From: Rhinopomastus cyanomelas
Lineage: Eukaryota; Chordata; Aves; Bucerotiformes; Rhinopomastidae
DNA length: 64,000 nt
Direction: 5' to 3'
Assembly (NCBI GenBank): GCA_013400115.1
Contig: VXBP01000342.1
Span: forward strand, 44,998 to 108,997
Positions 10,581 to 21,041 of this stretch are shown piece by piece. The position numbers and the translations under genes were made by a program. Positions within the stretch are counted from its first letter, which is position 1; the number at the start of each line of letters is the position of its first letter. The notes beneath the pieces were generated by a model that saw only the letters and a program-made list of their open reading frames with translations, was not told the DNA's origin and searched no databases.

Positions 10581-10784
10581 ACAGAATCACAGAACATGAT
10601 GCATTGTAAGGGACCTTGAAAGATTGTCCAGTCCAGTACCCCTGTGGAGTCACCTCTAGAGTAGTTTAAAACCCACCTGGCCGTGTTCCTACGTGACTGG
10701 ATCTAGAGGATTCTGCTGTGGCAGGGGGATTGAACAAGATGATCTTTAGAGGTCCCTTCCAATCCCTAATGTTCTGTGATTATC
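10581..10784. mobile_element. Two CR1 3' ends back to back (minus then plus), family A
   Basis: 10581-10642 is an inverted tail and 3' UTR (CACAGAATCACAGAACATGA ... CCAGTACCCCTG). 10643-10784 is a plus-strand 3' end (TAGAGTAGTTTAAAACCCAC ... GTTCTGTGATT). The truncated 5' sides meet at about 10642. Confidence 0.82.
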
Positions 10785-11334
10785 TGTGTTTTACAAAGCA
10801 GAGACAGTAATAAGATTCTATGCAATAAGTAGGATAATTAAAAACATGATAAGACTTCTGTTTCTTGGTTTTTTTTTAAGTATTGATTTTAATGGGAAAC
10901 TTACCACAATTAAACTACTTCCTCAAAGTCTGAAGAAACTCATAAGGGTTTAAAAAAAACAATCAAAGGGAAGATGATAACAGTATGGTTTATTGGCCCA
11001 AATGCTTGGATTGACCTAACAATTCCCTATCAAGGGCCAAGTTGCTAGGAAATATCTTTATTTTTCCCCATTTCCTCTACCAGATTTCCATAGAGGCTAT
11101 TCACCTGTTTGTGAAAAGGTAGAAATTATTCTCTCATAAAAACCATTTGTGTGATAATGGGGAAACCAAAGTGTTATCCTTATTCCATTTCTCATGTGTA
11201 GAATATGATAAGGAGAGCCACATTATTTCTATGCAATATTCAACTTTCATAGTTCTAAGTTCTGATGGTGTCAGGATGACAGTATTTTGCATTTTTATAC
11301 TGAAGAAATTGAAGTGAGATTTTACAAGTACTCA
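10785..11334. other. A/T-rich non-repeat stretch
   Basis: Short T and A runs (near 10868 and 10953). No gene or recognised repeat. Confidence 0.5.
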
Positions 11335-11640
11335 GCACTGGTGAGGTAGCAGCTTGAGCCTTGGGTGAATTTTGTGGCACCTCAGAACAAGGGAGACACT
11401 GAGGGGCTGGAGTGAGTGCAGAGGAAGGCAAAGAAACTGGTTAAGGGCCTGGAGAATCGCCATAGAATCATCATAGAATCTTCCTGGGCAGCCTGTTCCA
11501 GTGCTCTGTCACCCTCACTGTGTAGAAATTCCTTCTCATATTTATGTGGAACCTCCTGTGTTCCAGCTTCCAACCATTGGCCCTTGTCTATCACTGGATG
11601 ACACTGCAAAGAGCCTGGCTCCATCCTCCTGACACTCATC
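11335..11640. mobile_element. Composite: CR1 family B internal piece (plus) and CR1 family A (minus) with deleted 3' UTR
   Basis: 11335-11460 plus: GCACTGGTGAGG ... AAACTGGTTAAGGGCCTGGA, an ORF2 internal piece cut off at GGAGAATC. 11461-11640 minus: tail CATAGAATCATCATAGAATC joined directly to TTCCTGGGCAGCCTGTTCC. The roughly 150 bases of 3' UTR and terminal ORF2 normally between them are missing. Confidence 0.82.
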
Positions 11641-11964
11641 TCTACTCAGGGTGCTCTTTAGTAAAGACTGTATTTTTCTTACATAGAGAGTTGAGGTTTG
11701 TTTCCTCCTTTCATTTAAACAATCTAGCGATGTCATGTGGTCACAAACACAAATAAAATCAATATTTTATTTCTTGAGTTACCATGGCATCTGTATTTCC
11801 TGCTCTTCTGGAGTTTTCCACTACAGGCTTGAACTGCCTGTATACATACTTGTTTTGGACTGGTTCATTAACATGAGTAGAGAAGCTTTGGGGATCCAAT
11901 TCCATTTAAAGTAGATGAAGTGATTTTCATACAATGTTTACAGCTAGAGAGCTGTAAAACTCTA
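11641..11964. other. Non-repeat stretch, nothing recognised
   Basis: About 0.3 kb; no feature seen. Confidence 0.5.
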
Positions 11965-12388
11965 AAGGGAGTAGAACACCTCCTTGATGAGGATAGGCTG
12001 AGGGAGCTAGGTCTCTTGAGCTTGAAGAAAAGGAGACTGAAGGATGACCTCATTAATGTTGATAAATATGTGAAGGGTGGGTGTCAGGAGGACAGAACCA
12101 GGCTCTGCTCATTGTCACCTAGTAATCAGACAAGGGGCAATGGGTGTTAGCTGGAACATAGAAGGTTCCACATCAATATGAGAAGGGACTATTTCCCACT
12201 GAGGTTGGCAGAGCACTTGAAGCAGCTGCCCAGTGGGGTTGTGGAGTCTCCTTCTCTGGAAATATTTAAAACCCACCTGGACTTGTTCCTGTGTGACTTG
12301 GTCTAGGTGATCCTGCTCTGACAGGGAGTTTGGGCTAAATGATCTTTCAAGGTCAGTCCTGATCCCTAATGTTCTGTGATTCTGTGAA
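11965..12388 (+). mobile_element. CR1, family A
   Basis: Frame from 11920: HLLDEDRLRELGLLSLKKRR, DDLINVDKYVKGGCQEDRTR, SNQTRGNGC then a TAG. The 3' UTR ends GTTCTGTGATTCTGTGA. A stop interrupts the C-terminus. Confidence 0.9.
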
Positions 12389-14321
12389 AACTGTCAGACA
12401 CATTTCTGGGGTAGTGAAACCTTTCTCTTTTATATTTATTAGAAGTATCTGTCATTTGCTTATAATTTAGATGCAATAAGCTTCTATAATAAATACTAAG
12501 TATCCACTCCACACATTCACTAAGCTAATGCTGTCTTTTTGGTAATTTAGTGATAGGTGCACTTTTAATTTAAAATACTTTTATGTCTTCATTTTGTGTA
12601 ACTGTGAGCAGAACCATTGTTACTAATTGCTGAGAAAAACTTTTCTTTTTTTATTCATGAAATCAGAAGGAGCCTTTTGGTTTTGTTCTGCCTGTTAGAA
12701 GCTGCAAAATTATATAGTTAAAAAAAAGTTGAGAAAAAACAAGCAGTGAGGTATAAACTTTTTTGAAATTTATTGGAGCTGAGGGAAGAGTTGGGTTTTA
12801 GAACTTGAGAAACATATTACAGAGTGTTTGCCATGCAGTCTTTTTTAACTTTAGTCTTTATTACTGCATGGACTTCCTGCGCGACCTTGTTTGAGATGCT
12901 CGTTGCTTTGCCTTGCTGCTTTATCTGTTGTGTGTCCTGCGCAGCTATTGTAGAGACTGACTCTTACTGCTCACTTCTCAACCAGTCCACTGCAGAAAGG
13001 TAGATTTTTGTATCCAGGCACAGGTTGCTCTGCAGAGCAGTCTCCCCATATCTCCTTCCTCTGTTCTTGCGGAGAAAACACTGCGCAGGGTTGCGTTTTA
13101 GCAGCTACAGTTTACTCATCTGTTGAGAGAGGTGTCTACATAGTTTCTTCAGCTCGTTGCAAGAAGTGTTATGTTTCAGTTGTCACAGTACCAACCACTG
13201 GCCACGTTCATGCCATGAACATGGCAGCAATGACCTTTGGAAGAGATTGTGGTCAAGCGAAAATGTCCCGATTTTCCCATGGGAAAGATGCATCAACAAA
13301 GCCATGTACACTCAGGGTGCATGCTAGTCCTGCCTGGTGTGGCCAAGCAGCTGAGACTGGTGAGAGAAGGGATGGAGTATTTTCTACACACTGAACAGTC
13401 TTGATATGGCCCTGCTACAGGGTGGGGGAATAAATAATAATAATGAATAATAGAGAGGGTGGTGGTACTAGTCTCCACTTGACTGACATACTTTTTTTCC
13501 CCAGATCTCTAATGTGAAAAAAGACCCAAGAACCAAATATGGTAGTGACCTCCCATTGTATTTTTCTCAGAATGTGTGATGGCATTTGTGACACAGTTTC
13601 TAGTTTGTGTGCACTGACTTGCTTAACCTTTTCTTCCTTTCTGTATAGAGTTATAGAGTTAATAAACCTTTTTCCAGTTTCCCTAAGCCATCTATTGTCT
13701 GGCAAATTTATCTGAGATGCCACCGAGACCTCACTGCTTTGCTTTCTTGTCCTTTATCTTAAATTGTGGTCTTGAACCCACCACAGGTGCTAATGATGGC
13801 AGCAAATGCACTTTCTGAGTGCTTTTCTACTATGTGACGTATGAAAAATACCTGGTAGAATCAGCTTGCTGTTGTGTAAACCCTGTCAGCCATGTTACTT
13901 CATCCTTTGATTGTTATTTTGCATGCATCAAGAGCTCTGCCACTTGTAAGAAGTTACTACAGAAAAAGATACTGTTGGTAAGGCTGTTATCACCCTGATC
14001 TCCAGCAACGCAGAGTCCTAGTGTCATGTTGGTCTCCCTTTTGTGAAATAGCTGGGTTGCTTACAGGAGAATCCTTGCCTTGACCTTGAAGATTTGCCAA
14101 CTACAGAGGTGGGATTTGTGCGTGACATTAAAAAACATTGTGGGACTAGCTAATCCTGTATCATTTCAGATGTATTCTTCAGCTATGTTTTTAGAAAACA
14201 TCAAAGCATTACCATTTATATTTCACTAGCACTTAGAGGCCTTGAGTGAATCAGGCCTGGAAGCATTTGGGAAATATAGGATAATGTACTGTGTTAGTCC
14301 AAATCATCCATCACTGTTAAG
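12389..14321. other. Longest CR1-free interval, with a CpG-bearing block at about 12840-13440
   Basis: About 1.9 kb without recognisable repeats. 12840-13440 is compositionally different from its surroundings, with several CpG dinucleotides (CCTGCGCGACC, CTGCGCAGC, CTTGCGGAG, CACTGCGCAGGGTTGCG) and a 128-codon open frame at 13008-13394 that resembles nothing I know. AATAAA occurs near 13429, followed by an AAT-rich run. This could be an old LTR, a regulatory block or unique DNA; the sequence alone does not decide. Confidence 0.35.
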
Positions 14322-14460
14322 ATGGAGTGCCCATCCCTGGAGGTATTTAAAGACAGACTGGATGTGGCATTTGGTGTCCTAGTCTGGTTGATGTGGTGAT
14401 GTTAGGTCATGGGCTGGGCTTGATGAGCTCAGTGGGCTTCTCCAGCCTCAATAATTCTGT
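14322..14460 (+). mobile_element. CR1 3' end, older family D
   Basis: GTGCCCATCCCTGGAGGTAT, TGATGTGGTGATGTTAGGTC, GGGCTTGATGAGCTCAG and CCTCAATAATTCTGTTG. Distinct from families A and B. Confidence 0.83.
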
Positions 14461-14844
14461 TGGCTGTGTGAAGTAGAAAGAGGAGCAATGGCACACTGAT
14501 TTGTAAAGAACACTGCAGCACCCTGGTGCAATGCTGTGGTGACATGGTGCTCAAGATGTGATGCAGTTTTTAACCACTCTTCTTCTTTCTTAGGTCACAA
14601 ACCAACCCAGGAAATAATTCTTTACATCTTCATCTATCACAAATTAAATGTTTTTGGGGCTTTGTGTGTGATAAATTCATCTTTTTTTTTTTTTTCCTTT
14701 TTCTGTATATCTGGATAATTTTTGAAGATCTGTCATGAGTACTTAACTGAGTCCACAGGCTGAAAGCTGAAAGAGATTTTATAAACCTCACAAGATTCAA
14801 CAAGACCAAGTGCAGGTTCCTGCACCTGGATCAGAACAGTATTC
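14461..14844. other. Non-repeat stretch with poly-T run
   Basis: T-rich run at about 14680-14702; nothing else recognised. Confidence 0.5.
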
Positions 14845-15252
14845 ACATAATCACAGAACATTATGGATTGGAAGGGACCTCAAAACATCATCTAGTCCAA
14901 TCCCCCTGAGACAGCAGGATCGCCTAGACCAAGTTGTGCAGGAATATTTTCAGGTGGGTTTTAAATGTCTTCAGAGAAGGAGACTCCACAACCCCCTCCA
15001 GGCAGCCTGTTCCAGTCCTCTGTCACCCTCACTGGGAAGAAGTTCCTTCTAATATGTATATGGAACCTCCTATGTGCCAGCTGACATCCATTGCCCCTTG
15101 TCCTATCACTAGATGCCACTGAGCAGAGCCTGGCTCCATCCTTCTGACAACCACCCTTCACATATTTATAGACAGTCTTGAGGTCAACTCTGTCTCCTCC
15201 AAGCTACAGAGACTCAGCTCCCTCAGCCTTTCCTCATAAGGGAGGTGTTCAC
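14845..15252 (-). mobile_element. CR1, family A
   Basis: Inverted tail CACATAATCACAGAACATTA. The minus frame reads KGGCQKDGARLCSVASSDRT, GNGCQLAHRRFHIHIRRNFF. Truncated at CTCATAAGGGAGGTGTTCAC, where a plus-strand family C CR1 begins. Confidence 0.9.
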
Positions 15253-15261
15253 GCTGTCATT

Positions 15262-15972
15262 ACAGGTGGGAAGAGGTGATAGAGAGCAGCCCTGAGGAAA
15301 AAGTCTTGAGGGTGCTGGTGGATGAGAAGCTGACCATGAGAAAACAGTATGCAGTTGCAGCCCAGAAGATCATTTAAATCTTGGACTACATCAAAAGAAC
15401 TATCACCAGCAGACCAAGAGGGGATTCTTCCCCTCTACTCTGCCTGGGTGAGACCTTGCCTGGAGTCTTGCATTCAGCTCTGGAGCCCCCAGTACAGGAA
15501 GGACAGTGACCTGGAGGAGGCCATGAAAATGATCAGGGAGCTGGAGCCCCTCTTCTACAAGGACAGGCTGAGGGACATGAGGTTGTTCAGCCTAGAGAAA
15601 AGGCTCTGATGGGACCTGGTAATGATCTTCCAGTCCCTGAAGGATGCCACAAGAAAGCTACAGAGGACTCTTTATGAAGGTCTGCAGTGATAGGGAAAGG
15701 GGCAGTGGTTTCATATGAGAGAAGGACAGATTGAAATGGGCTGTTAAGAAGAAGTTCTTGAGCGGGAGGTGGGTTGAACATTGGAACAAGTTACCTGGGG
15801 AGGTTATTGAGGCCCCATCTATAGAGCTATTCAAGGTGAGGCTGGGAAATGCTCTGGGTAACCTGATGTAATTAAGGCTGTCCCTGATGATCCCTGATGA
15901 GGGTTGTGGGACTAGATGACCTTTGGGGGTCCCTTCCAACCTGGGCCATTGATTCTAGGATTCTGTGATAAT
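15262..15972 (+). mobile_element. CR1, older family C
   Basis: ORF2 thumb and C-terminus: SPADQEGILPLYSAWVRPCL then ESCIQLWSPQYRKDSDLEE and ELEPLFYKDRLRDMRLFSLE, ended by a TGA (CTCTGA). The 3' UTR has GACTAGATGACCTTTGGGGG and ends GATTCTAGGATTCTGTGAT. A distinct, older lineage with LFSLEKR-type motifs. Confidence 0.88.
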
Positions 15973-16385
15973 ATCAGGGTTGGGTTGCTGTGGCTTAGGA
16001 TATGAGTAGTTTGATTGACCAGTTGCTGTTTTCAAGATTCACGGCGCTCTGGAGAGTAGATTACTCAGTTTTGTATCTAGATATCTAAGTACCCTGCGGG
16101 ATATCCAAAATAACTGTTAGGCAGACAGCTGATTAGTCACTTAGATGATGAGCAGTTGTCACTGAATTATACGGAGATGCAGAAATGCAAGACTTGTTGT
16201 CCTTGGAAATGGTAAGACAAATAACAGCATCTGTGTCCCTGACAAGAATGGAGGTTAGCGAGATGAAGCTTCTCCTCTGATGTATGGCAAGTTGGACGTG
16301 CACACGCACAATGAGTAATGTGCATGATGGGAGGAGACACAGGAGCTGCTCTCCTTGTAGTGTATCTAGTACATTTATGAGCTCA
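15973..16385. other. Non-repeat stretch, nothing recognised
   Basis: About 0.4 kb; no feature supported. Confidence 0.5.
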
Positions 16386-16872
16386 ATCACAGAGCATTAG
16401 GGACTGGAAGGGACCTCGAAAGATCATTCAGACCAACCCCCTGCCACAGCAGGATCACCTAGACTAAGTCACACAGGAACATATCCAAGAGAGTTTTAAA
16501 CCTCTCCACAGAGCAAAACTCCACAACCCCCTGAGCAGCCCCTTCCAGTGCTCTGTCACCCTCACTGGGAACAAGTTCCTTCTCCAAGTTCAACAGACCC
16601 AGCTCCCTCAGCATTTCCTCATCAGGGAGGTGTTCTTCATGGCTCTGCACTGAACTCTCTCCAGCAGCTCTGGATCCATCTTGAATTGAGTGGCCCAGAA
16701 CTGGACACAGTGTTCCAGATACGGTGTCATCAGACCAAAGTAGAGGGTGAGGAGAACCTCTGTTGATCTGCTGACCACCCTCCTTCTGATCCACCCCAGG
16801 ATGCCATTGGTCTCCTTGGCCACAAAGGCACAATGCTGGATCATGGTCATCCTGTTCTCCACCAGGACCCAG
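16386..16872 (-). mobile_element. CR1, family A, with internal deletion
   Basis: Inverted tail ATCACAGAGCATTAGGGACT. At about 16582 AAGTTCCTTCTC jumps to CCAAGTTCAACAGACCC, removing about 200 bases that code for the KGGCQEDGARL...NMRR part of ORF2. TTCTC is present at both borders in other copies, so the deletion looks microhomology-driven. Upstream ORF2 (GILGWIRRRVVSRSTEVLLT, YLEHCVQFWATQFKMDPELL) is kept up to about 16872. Confidence 0.88.
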
Positions 16873-17596
16873 GGCAAACAGGGTTGTGTTGTTTGATATA
16901 AGCACTGTAGTAATCTTGGAGTTGAAGAAGCGCTTCAGTGTTAACCTTGTCCCACTATAACCATGCCCTCGTGGTAAAAGTCAAGTGTGAATATTGAAGT
17001 CAGATGAGAAGTGTTTTGCTTCTAAACCAAGTTGAAAAGGTCTAAAAGGATGGTGCTCGAAAGAAATCAAGGTCCTTTTTTTGATAGGAAATGGAATTTA
17101 AAACTAATAGATTTTTTTTTTTATTTTAGCAGCACTGGAAACTATGATGCATAATGGAAAACAAATTTCAGTGTGGCATCCAAACAACAAAATGAAGTCA
17201 TGTTGAGAGTAATGAGAGCTATGTATATCTTACAATGGCTTATTTTGTATCCAAACCAGTCTGTTTTCTGCACACTCCTGTGTGCGAATGGGGAACCTGT
17301 CAGTCATGATGTGCTCATATCTTATAAGCAATCTAGGGAAATTACATCTTGGGAATCATAACTGAACTGACCTGCCTCTGTGGCTGTGGGTGACCTGTCT
17401 GTGAGAGGTAGGGAAGCAATAACATCCATTACAGATCTCATGTCTGGATTTTGCAGTGACTCAGCTGTGCTGCAAACTCCCTGTATCCTGCTATGTGGTT
17501 GAGTTCAACATCATTTATATCCGTGAACCTATCCAGGTCTGCAAACCTCTGCAGATCTGGGAATTAACCTGATCTAGTTAAAAATGTTCTTACTCA
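16873..17596. other. Non-repeat stretch, nothing recognised
   Basis: Poly-T near 17110-17122. No gene or repeat recognised. Confidence 0.5.
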
Positions 17597-17670
17597 CCGC
17601 AGTGGGATTGGATTGAACAACCCTTAAAGATCCCTTCCAGCCCAACACTTACTGTAATTCTGTGATTCTA
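17597..17670 (+). mobile_element. Old CR1 3' tail
   Basis: GTGGGATTGGATTGAACAAC, TTAAAGATCCCTTCCAGCCC and tail TGTAATTCTGTGATTCTAC. Only the terminal 70 bases remain. Confidence 0.75.
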
Positions 17671-17802
17671 CCTCTATGCCAGTTAAGCACTCTGGAGCAC
17701 ATGATAGGTCTTGCAGCTCTTGTGCCATGGAAAGCAGGGCTGGAGAGGATGCCTGTAGCTGCTTTAGGTCTAAGGTGTCATTGTACAGTGTTTCAATTAA
17801 GT

Positions 17803-18075
17803 CACAGTATTACAGAGCATTAGGGATTGGAAAGGACCTCCAAAGATTATCTAGTCCAATCCCTCTGCCAGTGCAGGACCACCTAGACCCAGTCGCACAG
17901 GAACATGGCCATGTGGATTTTAAACATGTCCATCCTCCTGACACCAACCCTTCACATATTTATAAACATTAATGAGGTCACTCCTCAGTTTACTTTTCTC
18001 CAAACTCAAGAGACCCAGCTCCATCAGTCTTTTCTCATAGGAGATGTGTTCTACTCCCTTCATCTTCATGTAGAA
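17803..18075 (-). mobile_element. CR1, family A, with internal deletion
   Basis: Inverted tail CACAGTATTACAGAGCATTA. At about 17928 AAACATGTCCA jumps to TCCTCCTGACACC; CTCCA/TCCA occurs at both borders in intact copies. On the far side the minus frame reads HISYEKRLMELGLLSLEKSK and LRSDLINVYKYVKGWCQEDG. Confidence 0.87.
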
Positions 18076-18763
18076 CAACTTCTGAGTCAGCTTGTGCCTA
18101 AATGCACGTGTGTAAATCAAGGGGAGCAAAAGGATGTGATTTTTCAGTTGGGATGATATTGCCAGAGACACTATGAGAGTATGCTAACAAAAATGTTTTT
18201 CTATGTTTTTTTGAGGCACTCAGTCCCAAACAAACAAGCTTTTACAATGAAAGTGTGTACATCTTGATATTCTTCTTACCCTGTTTTAATTTTTCCACAA
18301 TGTGCTCTTTTACAGCTTTTAAATAAATCCTGTGAGCATAGCATATGTTATTTTTACCTCTTTGTGCAGCTTCCTAGGCCATTTAACACAGTGGGCTGTG
18401 TTTCACAGCTGGTTGGATCTCAAGCTAACAAAATTCTGCTTCTGTTAAGATCAGTAGTAAAATTTACAGTCACTTAAGTGTGGCTCAGAGTTTGTCGTTG
18501 ATAAATTTGGCTGTCCTAGCACTTGCTAACAACTGTATATTCTGTCTACATAGACTCTCTGCCTAGCACTAAGGGAGCTAGTCTCTTGCAATCATCATCA
18601 GCTAAGTTGGGAACTTAGCTTCAGCTTGTGCTGATTTGCATTAAATTATGTTTCCATTTAATGTTTGCAGAAAATACACTTTAAAGGATGAGCTTATTTA
18701 TAAAATAGACATATTGACATACTCCAGTGAAAATATCAGTAAAGAGGAAATACTGAACTAGTT
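18076..18763. other. Non-repeat stretch, nothing recognised
   Basis: About 0.7 kb A/T-rich sequence; no feature supported. Confidence 0.5.
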
Positions 18764-19458
18764 CTGCAAGGGACCTGGAGGTCCTGGTGGACAGCAGGAT
18801 GACCATGAGCTAGCAATGTGCCCTTATGGTCAAGGAGGCAAATGGCATCCTGGGATGGATCAGAAGCAGGGTGGTTAGCAGATAGAGCGAGCTTGTCCTC
18901 ACCCTCAAATCTGCTCCGCCCTAGTGAGACCACATCTGGAATATTGTGTCCAGTTCTGGGCCACTCAGTTCAAGAAAGATCTAGAGCTGCTGGAGAGAGT
19001 TCAGTGCAGAGCCAAAAGATGATGTACAGAGTAGAACACCTCCCTGATGAGGAAAGGCTGAGGGAGCTGGGTCTGTTGAACTTGGAGAAAAGGAGACCGA
19101 GGGGTGACTTCATTAATGTTGATAAATATGTGAAGGGTGGGTGTCAGGAGGATGGAGCCAGGCTCTTCTCAATGTCAGCTGATGATAGGGCAAGGGATAA
19201 TGAGCGTGAGCTGGAACAGAGGAGTTTCCACATCAGTATGAGAAGAAACTTCTTCCTGTGAGAATGACAGAGCACTGGAATGGGCTGCCCAGGTGGGTTG
19301 TGGAGCCTCCTTCTCTTGAGATGTTTTCTCTTGAGATGTTTTGAACCTGGCTGTATTCCTGTGTGATTTGATCTAGGTGATCCTGCTCTCTCAGGAGAAC
19401 TGGATTGAATGATCTATCGAGGTCTCTTCCAGTCCCTAATGTTCCGTGATTCTGTGAG
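18764..19458 (+). mobile_element. CR1, family A
   Basis: GGGACCTGGAGGTCCTGGTG onward. ORF2 frame at 18818-19261: HLPDEERLRELGLLNLEKRR, DFINVDKYVKGGCQEDGARL, ADDRARDNERELEQRSFHIS, stopped by TGA after RRNFFL. The upstream part is in another frame. A 15-bp unit (CTCTTGAGATGTTTT) is tandemly duplicated at 19313-19342, a private change in this copy. Tail GTTCCGTGATTCTGTGA. Confidence 0.9.
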
Positions 19459-20284
19459 TAGAAGAATTAATCACAAAAATGGCACATTATTTTGGTCTAC
19501 TTTTATCAAAATATAATCATAGCCAAGTACCCTCCACAATTCTTCTGTGGAATACATGAAATGTACTTGGCTCTCATAAGTAAATAATTGCCCTTTTACT
19601 AGAGATCAGTCGGGATATTCTGTAGATGCAAATGCTGTACAAGTGTGTTAGAATTTCAGGCTGTCACTTGGTTGTTAAGACTGTAGACAGCCTTTGCAGA
19701 TTTCAGAGGAACCCAGTACGTGCATGGTTTTTACATGCCAGCTGCATCGGTCGATTGTTTGGTGATTATGCTTTTTTTTTGTTGTTTTTTTTTTTTGTTT
19801 TTGTTGCTATAAGCAGAGAACATGAAAGAAGAGGAGAATAATATTACTGAAAGAAGAAAAAAATATGATCTTGCCTATGAGGAAAAGCGAAGGCATGTGT
19901 TTCAGTGAGATTTAAAACACAACAGATAATCGAAGCTTTTTAATCCATTTTTTGTCGCTGTATAAGAAGTAGCTTACTTTTTAGACAGAAAGATTTACTT
20001 TGCCTGGATTTACAACAGAAATAACATTGAGACTGAGTTAACACAGTTATTAATTTTTTGAAGGAATAATTTACTATATTTTGCTCAAGAACTTTCACCT
20101 GGTGATGGTATTTCATACCTCGTTTAGTGTTTCTAGTTCATGGCAGTCTGTTTGGTGGTGCAGACTGAGCACTGTTTAGCTTGTAGTAGGATCTTGGGCT
20201 AATTTGGTCTCATCTGAACCCAGTTCTCACAGTGGTGATATTCATTTTTGTATGGGTTAACTTCTTCGCAGTTATGGTAACAGT
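19459..20284. other. Non-repeat stretch with T-rich tract
   Basis: T-rich tract at about 19770-19803. No gene recognised. Confidence 0.5.
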
Positions 20285-20457
20285 GTATGGGAATGGGCTG
20301 CCCAGGGTGGGTTGTGGATTCTCCTCCTCTGGAGATGTTTAAAACCCATCTGGATGTGTTCCTGTTCACTTGGTCTAAGTGATCCTGCTGTGGCAGGGGG
20401 TTTGGACTTGATCTTTTGAGGTTCCTTCCAATCCGTCATGTTCTGTGATTCTGTGAA
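20285..20457 (+). mobile_element. CR1 3' end, family A, left flank of duplication copy 2
   Basis: GTATGGGAATGGGCTGCCCA to CATGTTCTGTGATTCTGTGA. The terminal ATGTTCTGTGATTCTGTGAA plus AACCAAAAA continues into the duplicated core, matching the inverted sequence at 10575-10605. Confidence 0.87.
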
Positions 20458-20612
20458 AACCAAAAACCTTCAGTGTAAATGGGAGGTGAAAAGAGGGGGA
20501 GGATATATTTTTCTTCTAAGATAGGCTATGTGCTGGAGGAGAGAGGACAACTGAAGGCATCTCACAGACATCTGCATTTTGGGGTTAATGAACATGAGAG
20601 ACACTAATCATC

Positions 20613-20796
20613 CAGTCATTGGCCACTGGAATGGCCTGCCCAGGGAGGTGGTGGAGTCGCCAATTCTGGAACTGTTCAAGGCAGGATTGGACGTGGCACT
20701 TGGGGCCATGGTCTAGCCTTGAGCTCTGTGGTGACAGGTTGGACTTGATGATCTATGAGGTCTCTTCCAACCTTGATAATACTGTGATACTGTGTG
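20613..20796 (+). mobile_element. CR1 insertion (family E) specific to duplication copy 2
   Basis: AATGGCCTGCCCAGGGAGGT through TTGGACTTGATGATCTATGA to TACTGTGATACTGTGTG. Borders are defined by comparison with the empty copy 1: shared sequence ends AATCATCC at 20612 and resumes ATTATGTGTGG at 20797. No target duplication; instead the 11 bases at 10414-10424 (minus strand CTGTATGTCTC) are missing. Confidence 0.9.
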
Positions 20797-20822
20797 ATTA
20801 TGTGTGGTTGTGTCTTGGGCAG

Positions 20823-20897
20823 GTCTGTTGGAAGGAGGAGGCCATGAAGCATCATGAAATGTATCTGACAGCTGCAATATGCAGCCTCATTCCAGGG
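20823..20897 (+). other. Exon-like 75-bp segment in duplication copy 2 (unproven)
   Basis: Acceptor-like TTGTGTCTTGGGCAG, then 25 codons (VCWKEEAMKHHEMYLTAAIC plus SLIPG), then donor-like GTGAGTAA. Identical to 10313-10387 on the minus strand. The polypyrimidine stretch before the AG is weak (GTTGTGTCTTGGG), which lowers the likelihood of a real exon. The product is not recognised. The 110-codon frame at 20619-20948 is a CR1-core chance fusion. Confidence 0.35.
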
Positions 20898-21041
20898 GTG
20901 AGTAACTACGCTGACCAATTGTTCCTTCACTATGCACAGCAGTGGTGAATCTGATCATTGGATCATCCAATGCCCTCATATATTTGTAGTTCAGTGGTTT
21001 GTTGTCATTGGGTTTGTTTCCTTTTTAAACCTTTGGAGAAA

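Larger units (their letters stand above)
9958..10670. repeat. Inverted segmental duplication, copy 1
   Basis: A CR1 tail (9958-10163), a non-CR1 core (10164-10580) and the start of a minus-strand CR1 (10581 onward) recur in opposite orientation at about 20275-21260. By eye the core half around 10170-10413 differs from 20797-21041 at two bases only. The other half (10425-10580) is nearer 92 percent with small indels. The core is not CR1 and occurs nowhere else in the window. Copy 1 lacks the CR1 inserted in copy 2. Confidence 0.9.

Noticed and set aside
13008..13394. 128-codon open frame with many Cys residues
   Set aside because: No family resemblance, no clear splice or promoter signals; reported only as part of the CpG-bearing block.
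19770..19803. T-rich tract considered as a retroposed poly(A) tail on the minus strand
   Set aside because: No gene-like or SINE-like sequence, and no flanking duplication, was seen next to it.
20619..20948. 110-codon frame joining CR1 sequence to the duplicated core
   Set aside because: The N-terminal half is a CR1 insertion absent from the other copy of the duplication, so the fusion is accidental; only the 75-bp exon-like part is kept as a candidate.
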